A stretch of 64,000 nucleotides of DNA from Hetaerina americana (lineage: Eukaryota; Arthropoda; Insecta; Odonata; Calopterygidae). The notes below the pieces were generated by a model. The model made no database searches and had not been told where the DNA came from. It saw only the letters and a list, made by a program, of their open reading frames with translations. The stretch spans positions 52,582,513 to 52,646,512 of the forward strand of contig JAKTNV010000005.1 of the NCBI GenBank assembly GCA_022747635.1, given 5' to 3'. This document shows, one piece after another, positions 1 to 11,340 of this stretch; positions within the stretch are counted from its first letter, which is position 1; the number at the start of each line of letters is the position of its first letter. The position numbers and the translations under genes were made by a program.

Positions 1-1346
1 TACTACATCAGCGCCCTTTCCCAAAATCTAGTTTGAGTATGACTTTTTGTGACCATACTGATCGATTTATAAATTAACCATAAGCAATAGGGTGGCAGAA
101 CTTACATATGGCCGCACCTTGAACTACTCTGGCACCTCTTGTCGTCACAGTAGTTCCACGCCTCTGTTTAATTCGACCGGGAACAGGGTGCAGTTCGAGG
201 AACAACGGTGCAGTGGTGTGATGCCCTAATGTCGATAGCTGCCATTTGGTGAACCCGATGGAACTCGGGAGTGGAGGCATTGGAACTCGCCTCATCCCTT
301 TCGCACGGCACTGGAAGCTCTCCTAACCATCGACGCTACCGACTCCTCAAAACTATTCAAAGGGGTCAAGCGCCGTGCTCTCTCTCATTTGACGTCTTAT
401 TCCTTCCGTTCTCAACCCCGCGAAGGAGCCATTTACTCGCCGAACGTTGGAGTTGACCATCGCTGCCGTTCTCAACCCACTTTGTCAATGAACCCTCGGC
501 AGGGGTGGGGACCATTTAGACGAGAGGAGCAAGCAGCATCGCCCGAGACTACTGCCTTGTCCTCCGACAAGAGGGACTTGTTTATGACCGAAGTGGATTA
601 GTAGGCTTCGGCACAAATTGGGCACTAGTGTCGGACGTGCAAGCCCCTACATGGCATATTGGTTCAGTTAGATGGTACGATGCAGCTTTGCGAGACCAGA
701 GGACGCAAGGAAGGTGGCAGAGGCTTGTTCCGAAATGTGACCAATATAAAACTTTCCTAGACCGGTACCTGCAAATAGCGGGCTTTCCCATAAACGCACC
801 GTTTTTATAAAATAGTAGCAGTAGAAAAATAAAGACTTATAGAACTAACGCCTTCGAAAGTGGACTATTGCCATGACAGAGACCCAACAACGAAGGGAGC
901 ATTTTTCCTTCGATTGTTCCAATTATTAAATATTCTCGATGACCGATTCTATTTACATTTCACTCCTCCGAGAGAAAAAAGCCGCAATTAAATGATTAAT
1001 TCTACGGTAGCTTTCTCAAAAATCCGATTCTCAGGGGAGTAAATCGTGTCGCTTCAACGATAATCCGGCTCACTCAGAATAGGAGATACCTCCCGATCGC
1101 GAAAGATTTTTAGGCTGCCAGATATTCCCGCTATTTGTAGGTCTGAGAGTAATTACTTTGCCCTGATGATATGGTTCAACCTCAGTCGTGAGAGCATCTG
1201 GAGCGGAAATCTACTGGAAAACATCAAACGTTCGAGCGAAGAAAATCGACGAAATAATACGATCGCTCCATCCTCTAAAGCCCCACGATTGTGGCTTGAA
1301 AATCGTCTCGAGGACAGCAAAGTCGTCGTTTGTTGCGTTTTGAAAT
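1..1346. other. unassigned sequence, no recognised gene
   Basis: Mixed-composition DNA with only short open frames (about 60-75 codons) on both strands. None has a motif or composition I recognise. The part from about 240 to 600 is less AT-rich than what follows and could hold an exon, but I see no convincing splice sites or protein family. Confidence 0.4.
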
Positions 1347-1620
1347 AGAGCCGGTGACGATGGGATCTCGGCGTGTTGCGTTGCGTTGAGATGTGGCGAG
1401 AGGTGGGGGGGTGGTTGAGGTGGTTGATCCACCGGGATGGAAGGGAAACGATGTAACCTTAGGCTGGATATGTCGGGAGAGAGGCGTGGTGGCAGGAGGT
1501 TGTTTTTGGCAGTGAGGGAGGGTTTCTCGGCGGTCAGAGGAAGGTGGGAGAGGTTGGGAAATATTGGGGGCGGCATTGGGGTAGGGGGGAGATTGCGGTC
1601 GGGCGGGAGAGGGAGCGACA
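1347..1620. other. G-rich, purine-skewed low-complexity tract
   Basis: The plus strand is dominated by G and A runs. A 136-codon open frame on the minus strand across it is rich in Pro, Leu and Ser, which is what the complement of a G-rich tract gives in translation. I therefore do not call it a gene. The end at about 1621 is sharp and passes into AT-rich DNA. Confidence 0.6.
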
Positions 1621-1826
1621 TAATAGGGTTGGCAAAAATAAATTATATTTCGTTCCGCATATATGCATGAATATAATTTAAATAGATAATGTATATTTGA
1701 GTGATAAATCGGCTACAAAATATCGACCTTAGGCTAATTTCATTGTAAATGCGTTAATATTTATGCATTATTAAATTTCCTCAATCTAAAAACGGGAAAG
1801 GTAGCCTTATGCCTAGATTTCTGAAG

Positions 1827-1832
<6 letters not shown>

Positions 1833-1896
<64 letters not shown>
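1833..1896. repeat. (TA)n microsatellite
   Basis: Uninterrupted TA dinucleotides, directly at the 3' end of the minus-strand SINE at 1897-2085. The 210 bases before it (1621-1832) are AT-rich and hold nothing I recognise. Confidence 0.95.
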
Positions 1897-1897
<1 letters not shown>

Positions 1898-2085
1898 TCA
1901 TATATACAGAAACAGATATAAGGAAAAGGGATAGGAACACATATAAAGGACGAACACAATAGAGGTGGGGAAGGCGGAATCGAACGGATCACAAGAGTAA
2001 AAATATTTCCTCAACCGGGACTCGAACACCGGATCTTTCCACTTGCCGGGCGGATGCTCTTAACCACTTGAGCTATCGAGGATAG
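1897..2085 (-). mobile_element. tRNA-derived SINE (family C)
   Basis: Read on the minus strand, 2082 down to 2008 folds as a tRNA: a 7-bp acceptor stem with one G-T pair, a 4-bp D stem (GCTC/GAGC), a 5-bp anticodon stem and a 7-base loop CCGGCAA. If read as a tRNA the anticodon would be GGC (Ala). The base 5' of the anticodon is C where U is invariant, and the T stem carries an extra base, so this is not a working tRNA gene. A tRNA-unrelated body of about 110 bases follows and ends in a (TA)n tract. The head supplies A-box and B-box sequences, so RNA polymerase III transcription is the expected mode. Only one copy is in this window. Confidence 0.65.
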
Positions 2086-2097
2086 TCAATTTATATT

Positions 2098-2122
2098 TAT
2101 ATATATATATATATATATATAT
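2098..2122. repeat. (TA)n microsatellite
   Basis: Short TA tract just upstream of the tRNA-like head of the SINE, so that SINE is bounded by TA on both sides. Confidence 0.9.
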
Positions 2123-2162
2123 GCATATATACAAAAGCAAGAGTGATAATAATAACGCAAGG

Positions 2163-2184
2163 CCTAAGTGGGGATCCACTTAGG
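2163..2184. repeat. 9-bp perfect hairpin
   Basis: Arms CCTAAGTGG and CCACTTAGG with a 4-base loop. It lies upstream of the mariner relic, probably in its 5' untranslated part. No function is assigned. Confidence 0.5.
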
Positions 2185-2324
2185 TGCAAATTGAAATACG
2201 CTACCGCTATGCCTGTATCACATATGCCGAAGAGTTTGGTCATTTTGAATGCTCAGTTAATTGTTGACAGCTTTTTTCCTGGGACGTGTTTTGGCTTGTC
2301 TTCGATTTTTGCCTGCTCCAAAAA

Positions 2325-3378
2325 ATAAATCAAAGAATCCGTACCAAATTTTTGTGAAAAACGAAATTAAGTGCGCGGACGCATTCCAAATGTTGACTAT
2401 GATATAAGGAGAAGCCACCTTGGACCGAAGTAACGTTTACCGGTGGTACAAAATGCTCTCAGAATGCCCAGAAGATGTGAACGACGTAGAGCGTGCCGGA
2501 CTCCGAGCACGCCAACAATAGACAACGGAAACATTGATGAAGTGAAAAAAATAGTATTGGCCAATCGTCGAATCACCGTTAGAGAAGTTACTCAGGACCT
2601 AAACATATCGATGGGCTCGTGCCATTCACTTTTTTCTAATGATTTGAGCGTGACACGTGCCGCCGCAAAATTCGTACCAAAATTGCTCAATTTCGACCAA
2701 TAAAAAGCAACGCATTGACATTGCTAATAACTCTGCCCATCACGACGCAAATTTGCTCCAGAAGGTCTAAAGTGGTGACGAGTCATGGGTTTATGATTAT
2801 GACGTGGAAACTAAAGCTCAATCATCCCACGGGAAGCTGCAGCACGAGCCAAAACCGAAAAAAATGTGCCAAGTTCGGTCGAATGGGAAAGTTTTGATTA
2901 CAGTTTTCTTCAATTGCAGGGGCATGACGCGTAATGAGCTCTTTCCACATGGTAAAACGGTAAATAAGGAATATTACCTGCAAGTTATGCGCAATTTGCG
3001 CGAAACAATCTGCCACAAATGCCCAGATTTGTGGAAAAACAAAAATTGGATTTTTCACCATGACAATGCCCTGCTCACACATCGTCGCTTGTGCGCGGAA
3101 TTTTGGCCAAAAACAACCCACTAATGATGCCGCAGCCACCACATGCCCCATATCTGGCCCCCAGTGACTTTTTCTTGCTCCCGAAACTGAAGAGGCCCAT
3201 GAAAGGACGACGCTATGTTACGATAGACGAGGTAACAACTGCATTGAAGGAGGAGCTGAACTTGATCACAAAAACTGATTTTTCGAAGTCCTTCAAAGAT
3301 TGAAATAAGCATTGGTACAAGTGTACAATATCAAATGGGGATTACTTTGAAGGGGACAAAATAGATATTCATGAATAG
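2325..3378 (+). pseudogene. mariner transposase relic (DD34D family)
   Basis: A mariner transposase (DNA cut-and-paste enzyme) can be followed across three reading frames. The expected start codon at 2325 reads ATA instead of ATG, a stop lies near 2404, and frameshifts occur near 2500, 2700 and 3100. Recognisable blocks in order are: a helix-turn-helix segment, VREVTQDLNIS, VPKLLNFDQ, GDESWVYDYDVETKAQSS around the first catalytic Asp (about 2773), NKEYYLQVMRNLRE, FHHDNA with the second Asp (about 3061), and YLAPSDFF with the third (about 3168; most relatives have Cys before this Asp). The C-terminal end NGDYFEGDKIDIHE is followed by a stop at 3376. A candidate right terminal repeat ends near 3433; I could not find its left partner, so the 5' end is probably lost or eroded. 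It is non-functional. Confidence 0.85.
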
Positions 3379-3436
3379 ATAAATAATGTTTGAAAAAACA
3401 CAGAAGTCGCGATATTTTTTGAACCGACCTCGAATC

Positions 3437-3476
3437 TACACACACACACATAGACACAAACACACACACAGACACA

Positions 3477-3566
<90 letters not shown>
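3437..3566. repeat. composite microsatellite (CA)n-(TA)n-(GA)n
   Basis: Interrupted CA repeats (3437-3478), then TA repeats to 3532, then GA repeats 3536-3566. It sits directly at the right end of the mariner relic. Confidence 0.95.
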
Positions 3567-3569
<3 letters not shown>

Positions 3570-3589
3570 ATCAATAAATTAATCACATG

Positions 3590-4400
3590 AGTATAGTACA
3601 GGCAGGACAGAAATCAAGGCGAATAAAGTACGGAGAGCAGCATACTACGGTAAACATAACATCGCGATACTGAAACGGTAGATGACCTAATAGTAAGTCT
3701 AAATGCTACGGATCAAGTACTTCCGCAGTATAAGTTGAGTTCCTACCAAAATATTATTTTTAGCAGGAGAAAGGCAGAAGGTAGATATTACAATTCAAGG
3801 AACTAACAACAGAGCGAGAGGATTCCTTCATCTACCTGAGCAGCAGTATAACTAGCGATGGATGATGTTTTACCGGCATGGAGCGAAGAATATCTCATAC
3901 TAAGAACACGCTCATGAAGAGAATTACCACATTTGGAAAACTTAAGTTTGCGCACAAGGAACCAGTTCATCGAAACGTTCGTACGGATCATGGCACTCTA
4001 CATATCAGAGATATGAAACAAAGAAGAGGCGAACCAGTAAAGAATGACAGCCCTTGATCATAATATTAGAGGAGAATGCTGAGGAATCAATGGACAGGCA
4101 AAATGAGGAACGAGGAAGTATATAGGAGAGTAGAAGAGGAAAAGGAACTATGGATATTTCTGTGAAAAGAAGAGCCAGATGGATCGGACGCACAATAATG
4201 GATTAGTTTAAAACACAGTAAAAGAAAAAAATTTAAGGGATAACCCTGCGAAGGAAACCAGACCAGCACATAGAGCAAATAGAGAAGGAAAGAAAATAGA
4301 GAAGACATGAGATAATACAGAGAAGTAATTAAAACTGGATAAGATGAATTAAGGGATGTAGTAAACCAAGATAAGGTTTTAAATACTGATGATATTGAAC
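3590..4400 (+). pseudogene. LINE reverse-transcriptase 3' part, heavily decayed
   Basis: Frameshifted plus-strand reading gives peptide pieces typical of the region downstream of the reverse transcriptase in a common arthropod LINE lineage: FIYLSSSITSDGGC (usually a YLGS...DG block), MERRISHTKNTLMKRITTF, then NEEVYRRVEEEKELW and KRRARWIGRTI. Several stops and frameshifts interrupt it and there is no catalytic core upstream. This is a 5'-truncated dead copy. The assignment rests on block order and spacing, not on an alignment. Bases 4401-4540 hold nothing I recognise. Confidence 0.6.
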
Positions 4401-4540
4401 AATTTGTATTGAAAATAGTGCGGACAATATGCCTATAAGACTTAATATATGTATGCACTGACATTCGTTCATATAACCATACATACTATTTCTACGAATT
4501 TATTTATCGATAAACCACATATATCTATGTATCGTTCCCA

Positions 4541-5330
4541 ACCTTAAGAGAGAGGGGTTGGGGGAGATGGAACGGATGGATAAGAGTTTTTCCCTAGGGG
4601 AGAGAGCTCGAGAGGGGGGGGCGAAAGGGAGGAGAAAGGGCCCTTCCTGAGGAAAGGGTCGGGTCACGAGGATAGCTGCGGCAAAGTGAGTGGGTGGTCG
4701 TATGTGCGTGTATATGTGCGTGAGGGTTTGCAGGCAGGGAAGCAGTGGGTGGCGCCGTGGGACCCCGCGTCGCGGGGTTGGCGGCAGTAAGGGAGGGAGG
4801 GAGGCGTGGGCCACTTCGGGTGGTGACGAGAGAGAAGGGATTGGAAGGAGAAGGGCGGCGGCTCCCTAGAATCGCCGGTTCTCCCGGCCGAGGATGAGAA
4901 CGTGGGGGGAGAAGGGGGGAGGAATGAACGGGGAGGGGGAAGAGTGGTGGACGAGTTTTTGGAAGAATAGATAGTGGTGAAAATAGGAAATAACTTTTTC
5001 GATCTGGGACGGGGTGGGTGGTTGCAGGGAAATCTCTTCTTCTTCTTCTTCCCATGGATCGAAACTCTTTTACTGTCGATTTCCCCCGAGCATTGATTTT
5101 GTTCGGCTCACCACTCTCCCGTAATTTTCACGCTCTCTTGTCTCTTCCACTTCATTCGGGAAGATTTTTTCCCCTCACTCCTCTTCTCCTCCAGTTGTCG
5201 TTCCCAAGCGCTAGGGGGTTGCGTAAAAATTTGCGGGCGTGCGATGAGTTTGAAACTGATATGAGCTCCACCGTTGAATGGGAGGAGGGTCCCCCACACT
5301 CCCTATCCCTAGGATTCGGGTGACCTCTTT
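4541..5330. other. GC-rich purine tract switching to pyrimidine tract
   Basis: From 4541 to about 5000 the plus strand is G/A-rich. From about 5030 to 5300 it is C/T-rich. Open frames of 100-150 codons cross both halves but are Pro/Ser/Leu-rich products of the skew. No gene is called. Confidence 0.6.
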
Positions 5331-6487
5331 GCAAGTTTCTGTTTGCTACTTCAGTTCCGTTTCCGGAATGCTCTCCGCTACCAATAGTGCGCATTAGTAC
5401 TAAATTTTGTTTTTATGGCCCCCCGATAGCCAAAGTTTTGGGACTCACCTTGAACTGAACTCCGTGTGGTGCAGAATTCGAGTGTGGTGGGCAGGATTCG
5501 ATTTCGGGAATATATATTTTTATCCAAAAAGTATATTACCTGCACGTCTAAGGCACTAGTTATGTTCATCTGTTTCAACGATAAAGATAACGAAGGGAGA
5601 CCAGTAACGCAGAATAACTGAGCTATAATCACCCATCCAACATCGTTTTCCACAAGAATGACTAAGACCATATAAGAGGAATATAGATTATTTTTCAATC
5701 AGATCAGTAAAAACTATCTGAAAGTTCAATTTTCCATTAAGGAGCCTTCTTCTTTTTAGCCTGCTGAGGATAAAGTGAAATTAAAGGTGATATTTCATAA
5801 TAAAGTTCGTAAGCCTCTCTTCTGGAAGATAAGCACCTGTATAGATGTTGTATCCTCTGTTACATGGGAAGAAGTGTCACGTAGCGTAAAATGTTATTAG
5901 CAAGTGAAACATATTGACGCAAGTGAAACACATTGACCCCAATCCTGGGACGAAAGCCAAAATCCGTTACCGTTTCGGTGCCAGTCTATACTATAAGTGC
6001 CTCAGCCTTATCGTGCTTGGGTTTCCCTTCGAAAAATCAGGTTTCCCTCATTCAGACTATACTTATGGTGAAGCGCATGAAATTCACAGCTGGAAAAAGG
6101 ATATTATGACTTCAGATAAGATAAACAAAGATCCTTGGACTTGCTATCATAAGATAGGGATGAGATGCTGGAAGCGCTTGTCACAAAAACGGATCAAGTA
6201 TGTTATGATCATACCCCCGTCTTTTTTTATTGGAGTGTCTTTATTCAAGGGTGAAATTGAGCCTCAATACGGTAAAATGTTGTATAAATTCCATAGAATC
6301 ATACTCTCTGCTAGATTTTGCTTTTCGGTAAAAAATGAGTTTGTTACAGAGGAAATATAATAATAACCTCATGTCATTAATTGAGGGAAGCGTATGCTTA
6401 TGCAAAAGTTGAACGTCCCCTAAATTGCTTACAAATTCAAAGTTATTATCTGATGCAAAATGTCTTCAATCCTTTCGCCAACTCCTG
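5331..6487. other. unassigned sequence, no recognised gene
   Basis: AT-rich. The longest open frame (148 codons, plus strand, ending at 6360) has ordinary composition but no motif I recognise, and it could be chance or a decayed repeat. Confidence 0.4.
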
Positions 6488-6900
6488 TCGATTTTACATT
6501 AGGGATTCTGTGCTTTAATGTAAAGCTTTAAAATTTAAATTACTCACGGAGTTGATAAACAAGTTGGGAGAGTAAGGAATGAACTATAATGCAATAACCT
6601 GGATTCATGGCTTTTTTACCGAACATAAATTAATAATCGAATTTTCAAGCTCTAAAAATGTAAATATAACTTCCAGCGTCCCTCAGAGTAGCTTGATAGA
6701 TACCTTACAATTTCTTATTAAAATTAATGATATCATTTCAATAATAAAAAGCAACATTAGACTTTTTGCCAACGACTGCAATCTCCAGAAAAATGGTGAA
6801 CGACACATATCGTCGATTACTAAAACATGACTTGAACGGCAACAGAATTGACGTACAGAATAAAGTTTAGAAATAAATATGAAAAATGTCCGGTTATGCA
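6488..6900 (+). pseudogene. LINE reverse-transcriptase palm-domain relic
   Basis: The plus strand encodes decayed reverse-transcriptase blocks in the correct order. LLTELINKLGE and ITWIHGFF precede SSVPQSSLIDTLQFLIKIND, the counterpart of the SGVPQGS...PLLF motif. Then comes SNIRLFANDCNL, the FADD catalytic motif with the first Asp changed to Asn (about 6757-6790). A stop splits the first two blocks. The loss of a catalytic Asp and the stops mean that it is dead. The block wording resembles the Jockey/I-type LINE group more than the LINE relics at 3.6 and 44.6 kb, so this is probably a separate lineage. No 3' end or poly-A tail was identified. Confidence 0.75.
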
Positions 6901-9076
6901 CGCCTTAAATAATAATGGTCCTTGTATAAACGTCGCAGTTCAGGGAAAGTTCTCGGTTTCACCATTTAATGGGATCTTACATGGTAAGTGCATATGTACT
7001 AATTTCAGAGGGGTCCTAAAGAAGCCGGCGCTATTAAAAAATACGACGATGGAAAAGGTGCTTTTTTTCTCATGTAACACCCCACATGGAGTGTTCGGCG
7101 AGCATGTAGGATCCATAAAAATTAACACTTACCAGAAAATGGAAAAGAATATAGAGGATGACCGCCAAATACAGGATGTGGTGCTTAAATCCGGAAACAT
7201 TTAAATTTGAATTTCCTGCGCTGTGGTAGTTCCACTGGAAGTCGCGATTGGCGTTCTTGAAAGCTATAGGCATCTAGTAAACAGTCATTACCTTAAAATA
7301 GCCAAGATGTTATTTACAAATGCGTAGTACAATCGAAGAGCCGCTATTGTCAAAATTGTTTGCCCTGGACGTTATATTTCGAAGAATATCGACTCTTCTG
7401 GTACCCCAGATCAACTATTTAATATATTTTGGCTAAGTATAATGCTTCGGAGAAGTCTGGGGAAATTTTGGCTTACCCGGCGAGTAAATCTCAGTCGAGG
7501 AAACGCTTGCTTTTTCGGATTTAAGCGCCGCACCCTGTATATGAAAAATTCGTGAGAAAGAACACAAAGCGTGGAATATTAACTGAATGACCTTAGTATG
7601 GAATGTGCTATCACCTCAAATATAAATATCCTCAAAAATAAATCGTCTCGGTTATTAAAAAAATCTCAGGGCTAGAGTTCACTATTTTCCAAGATACCAG
7701 TCATGTGGTTTTGCATTGGACAAAGGGGATAAAATTCATCCCCTCAATGAAATAGGTACGGATAGTTGTCTCAAAATAAGAGTAATAGATTGTAGAACCG
7801 ATAGATTTAAGTGATCATTTTTACCGCGCTCTATTTCCTACAAAAAAACCAGGGGAAAGCACTGATACGGAAATAGCTGAGCACCGGTAAAAATAACCAG
7901 GAACATGAAAGCTGCATTTTTGCTCAACTCACTTCATTGCTGGCGCCCTAACGTCCCCCGGCACGCGCTATTGGGGCGGGTTGAGGACTGCAGTGTAAAA
8001 AAAAACAGCCAATGTATTTTTGAATTTTTCGTCTTGGATGGATGGATTACCTGGGCTAATTAGTGACTGCTTTGCATGAAAACACGCTCATTTTAATTGG
8101 TTACCTTATTTACATTATTAGTGTGGTCAGTGGATTTGTTTGCAACAATATAATATTCGTAATGTGAGTAAGGGGCGCTGCATGAATGACGTCCGGTCAC
8201 CTTCCTTCCACGTCTCATAGCGGTAAATTGCGGGGCACCATGTGTATATGGAAGTATTCGACTAGATGTATCGAGGTACGGCTGATTACATCCCCGTCAC
8301 ACGTCTTCGCGACTCCTTGCCAGGTAGTGCAGAGATGCAGATTTAGAGAAGATAGAGGTAAAGACAGACGTCATTCATTATTTTATCAACACTTCGTAAT
8401 TTTAAGGAACTACGATTAATCTTTCCAAATGGTCCCCTTCGTAGCTCTGAAATAATGCAAAACACGCCAACAAGTCACTCTCCTCCCTATCAAGCTCTAA
8501 TCGCAAAGGTTAAATTCCAGTTTCGAGCGGAGCAGTTAGCAGTCATTTTAGGAGATTGAAAGGTTTACCTTCGTACTTGCAGTCGGGATCAAGAATACCT
8601 CTACTTCTCGCTTACCACTCCTTCCCGTCTTCCATTGAATTGGTTGGAGAAATGAGAGTGAACACGTCCAAGCATGCACATTACCTTGGGGATGCTTTTT
8701 CATATTTCCATTAATTAAATAGGTTTGAGAAAATTGGCTAAGGTCTAATGCCTCATTTATAGTTTTTTATGTGAAGCAATCCGTGGCAATGGAGAGAAGA
8801 GAGACCTATTTGCATAGGTGATATTCAGTTGACTTTCTTTCAATAGACTTGGGCTGGATGAATGTAGTAATTTTTCAAACCGTTCCGAAATGTCATCGGA
8901 AATGTTTACTTTGAATATCCGTGAAAAAATAATCGGTGGCGACAGCGGATAAGCCACATAAAGAATAAGGGTCATATTCACGATCAGAAGTTTTCTTTTT
9001 TCTGAATACCTCGACGGCAACGAGAAAACTCAAGCTGGAATGCGGACGATGGAACGGAAAGAAAAAAATACATACA
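6901..9076. other. unassigned sequence, no recognised gene
   Basis: Mostly AT-rich with short open frames on both strands. The first few hundred bases may still be decayed LINE sequence. Nothing else is recognised. Confidence 0.4.
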
Positions 9077-9092
9077 TATATATATATATATA
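9077..9092. repeat. (TA)n tract at mariner left boundary
   Basis: Short TA run that ends exactly where the left terminal inverted repeat of the mariner starts. TA is the mariner target dinucleotide. Confidence 0.85.
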
Positions 9093-10011
<919 letters not shown>

Positions 10012-10085
10012 CTTCCTTGATGAAGGCGGAAAGCTCAAACAATCTACAGCGTGAGTGTCCTCTATGTTTTATGTGTTACCTCAAT
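10012..10085 (+). repeat. fragment of the TA-associated hairpin repeat (family H)
   Basis: The segment reads CTTGATGA, a shortened spacer, GAAAGCTC (10029-10036), then AATCTACAGCGTGAGTGTCC. This parallels the copies at 44.4, 45.7 and 57.5 kb. The stem between CTTGATGA and GAAA is mostly lost. As in the other copies, it abuts a dinucleotide tract. Confidence 0.6.
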
Positions 10086-10149
10086 TCGGAATGGCACGGG
10101 GCACTTCAAGACTGACGAATCAATGGATCTGTGGTGTCGCTAATTTGAT

Positions 10150-11340
10150 GAAGAAAAAAATGGGTGGTAGGTCGACGTGGGATCCACCTCGCGCCGGTCG
10201 GTGGAGGAGAAGGGTATTATTAAGAGGGGGAGGCTCGTATGCGTGCAATCAACGAAAATGAAACACCGCGAAGGAGGGGCAGGGTTAGCGAAGAGGAGTG
10301 GTGAAGAGTGTGCGTGGGTGTGTGTGGGAGGGGCACGATTGGGTGAAGAGATAGAGAAAGAGTGTGAGAGGGAGATAGGGGTGGAGGGAGAGAGAGAGAG
10401 AGGGAGTTAAGAGAACGAAAGGGGTTTGAGAGTAGAGCGTGAGGGGGGACGAAAGGTTTAGGTGGTGGATATGTGGCGGGAAAGAGAGACGGGAGGGAGG
10501 GAGGGAGGTTGGTTTTCTCGGGATGGTAGGTGGATGGAGAGGAGTAGGCAGAGGAGAGATTGAGGGAAGGAGGGCGAGAAGAAGGGAGGTTTCCCGAGGT
10601 TAAAAGTGTTGTTGGGGGGTTGGGGGGAGGGGTGGGAAGGGATGAGGAGGTCGGGAAAGGGTTGGTTCGGTCGGTTGGGCGATGGAGGGAGGAAGGCAGG
10701 CCTTCTCGAAAACCCTCTCCACCCCCCACCCCCTTCCCGTTGCGCCTATCACGTGACCCCCACCGGTAGGGGTGGGGGTCCCCGAAGAGGAGGAGGGGAG
10801 AGATGTTCGGGGAGAGCGCGGGAAATGGTAGGGGGAGTGGGGCGGGGTGGTGGAGTTGGAAATGTAACGGCGGGGAGAGTGCATGTGAGGGGGTGGAGAG
10901 TGTGGGTGGAGAGGGTTTTATGAACACGGATGGGGATGGTGTGGGTGGAGGAGGCGGGTGGGGTTGCATGGGAAAGGGGTTTGAGGGGAGAGTTTCGGCA
11001 CAGGAGGGGAACTCGGACTCCGGGTGGGGAGGACGGAGGGGAGAGTACGGAGCGCTTACGTCACGGGACGGGGCATTGTGGGAAGAGGTGGCTCTTCCAG
11101 TACTCCGGAGGCCGTCGCGGAGCGCGCGCTGTGTGTTTGGTGGGTGGCCGCGACGCGTCTCTCTTGTCTCTCTCTCTCTCGCCTCGGTGACGGGGGCAAG
11201 ACGGGAGAGGTTCGAAATCTCAGACGGGGAAGCGGAGGGACACGCGCGCGGAGAGCGGACGCAAGAAACTCGAGGGAGAGAGGGTTGGGTGGTCGTGGGT
11301 TCCGGATGGAAAGAGAGAGAGAGAGAAAGTAAAAAACACT
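10150..11340. other. 1.2-kb G-rich purine-skewed island with CpG-rich right end
   Basis: The plus strand is strongly G/A-rich with many GGGG runs. The minus strand carries a 388-codon open frame made almost wholly of Pro, Ser, Leu and Thr, as expected from C/T-rich DNA, so I do not call a gene. From about 11030 to 11250 CpG becomes frequent and a cAMP-response-element-like TTACGTCA lies at 11056-11063. This end could be a promoter or first exon. Confidence 0.5.

Noticed and set aside
2008..2082. possible functional tRNA-Ala gene on the minus strand
   Set aside because: C instead of the invariant U before the anticodon, an extra base in the T stem, and a SINE-like body and TA tail downstream.
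5914..6360. 148-codon open frame as a host gene
   Set aside because: No motif, no homology I can recognise, and it sits beside LINE relics. Cannot be supported.
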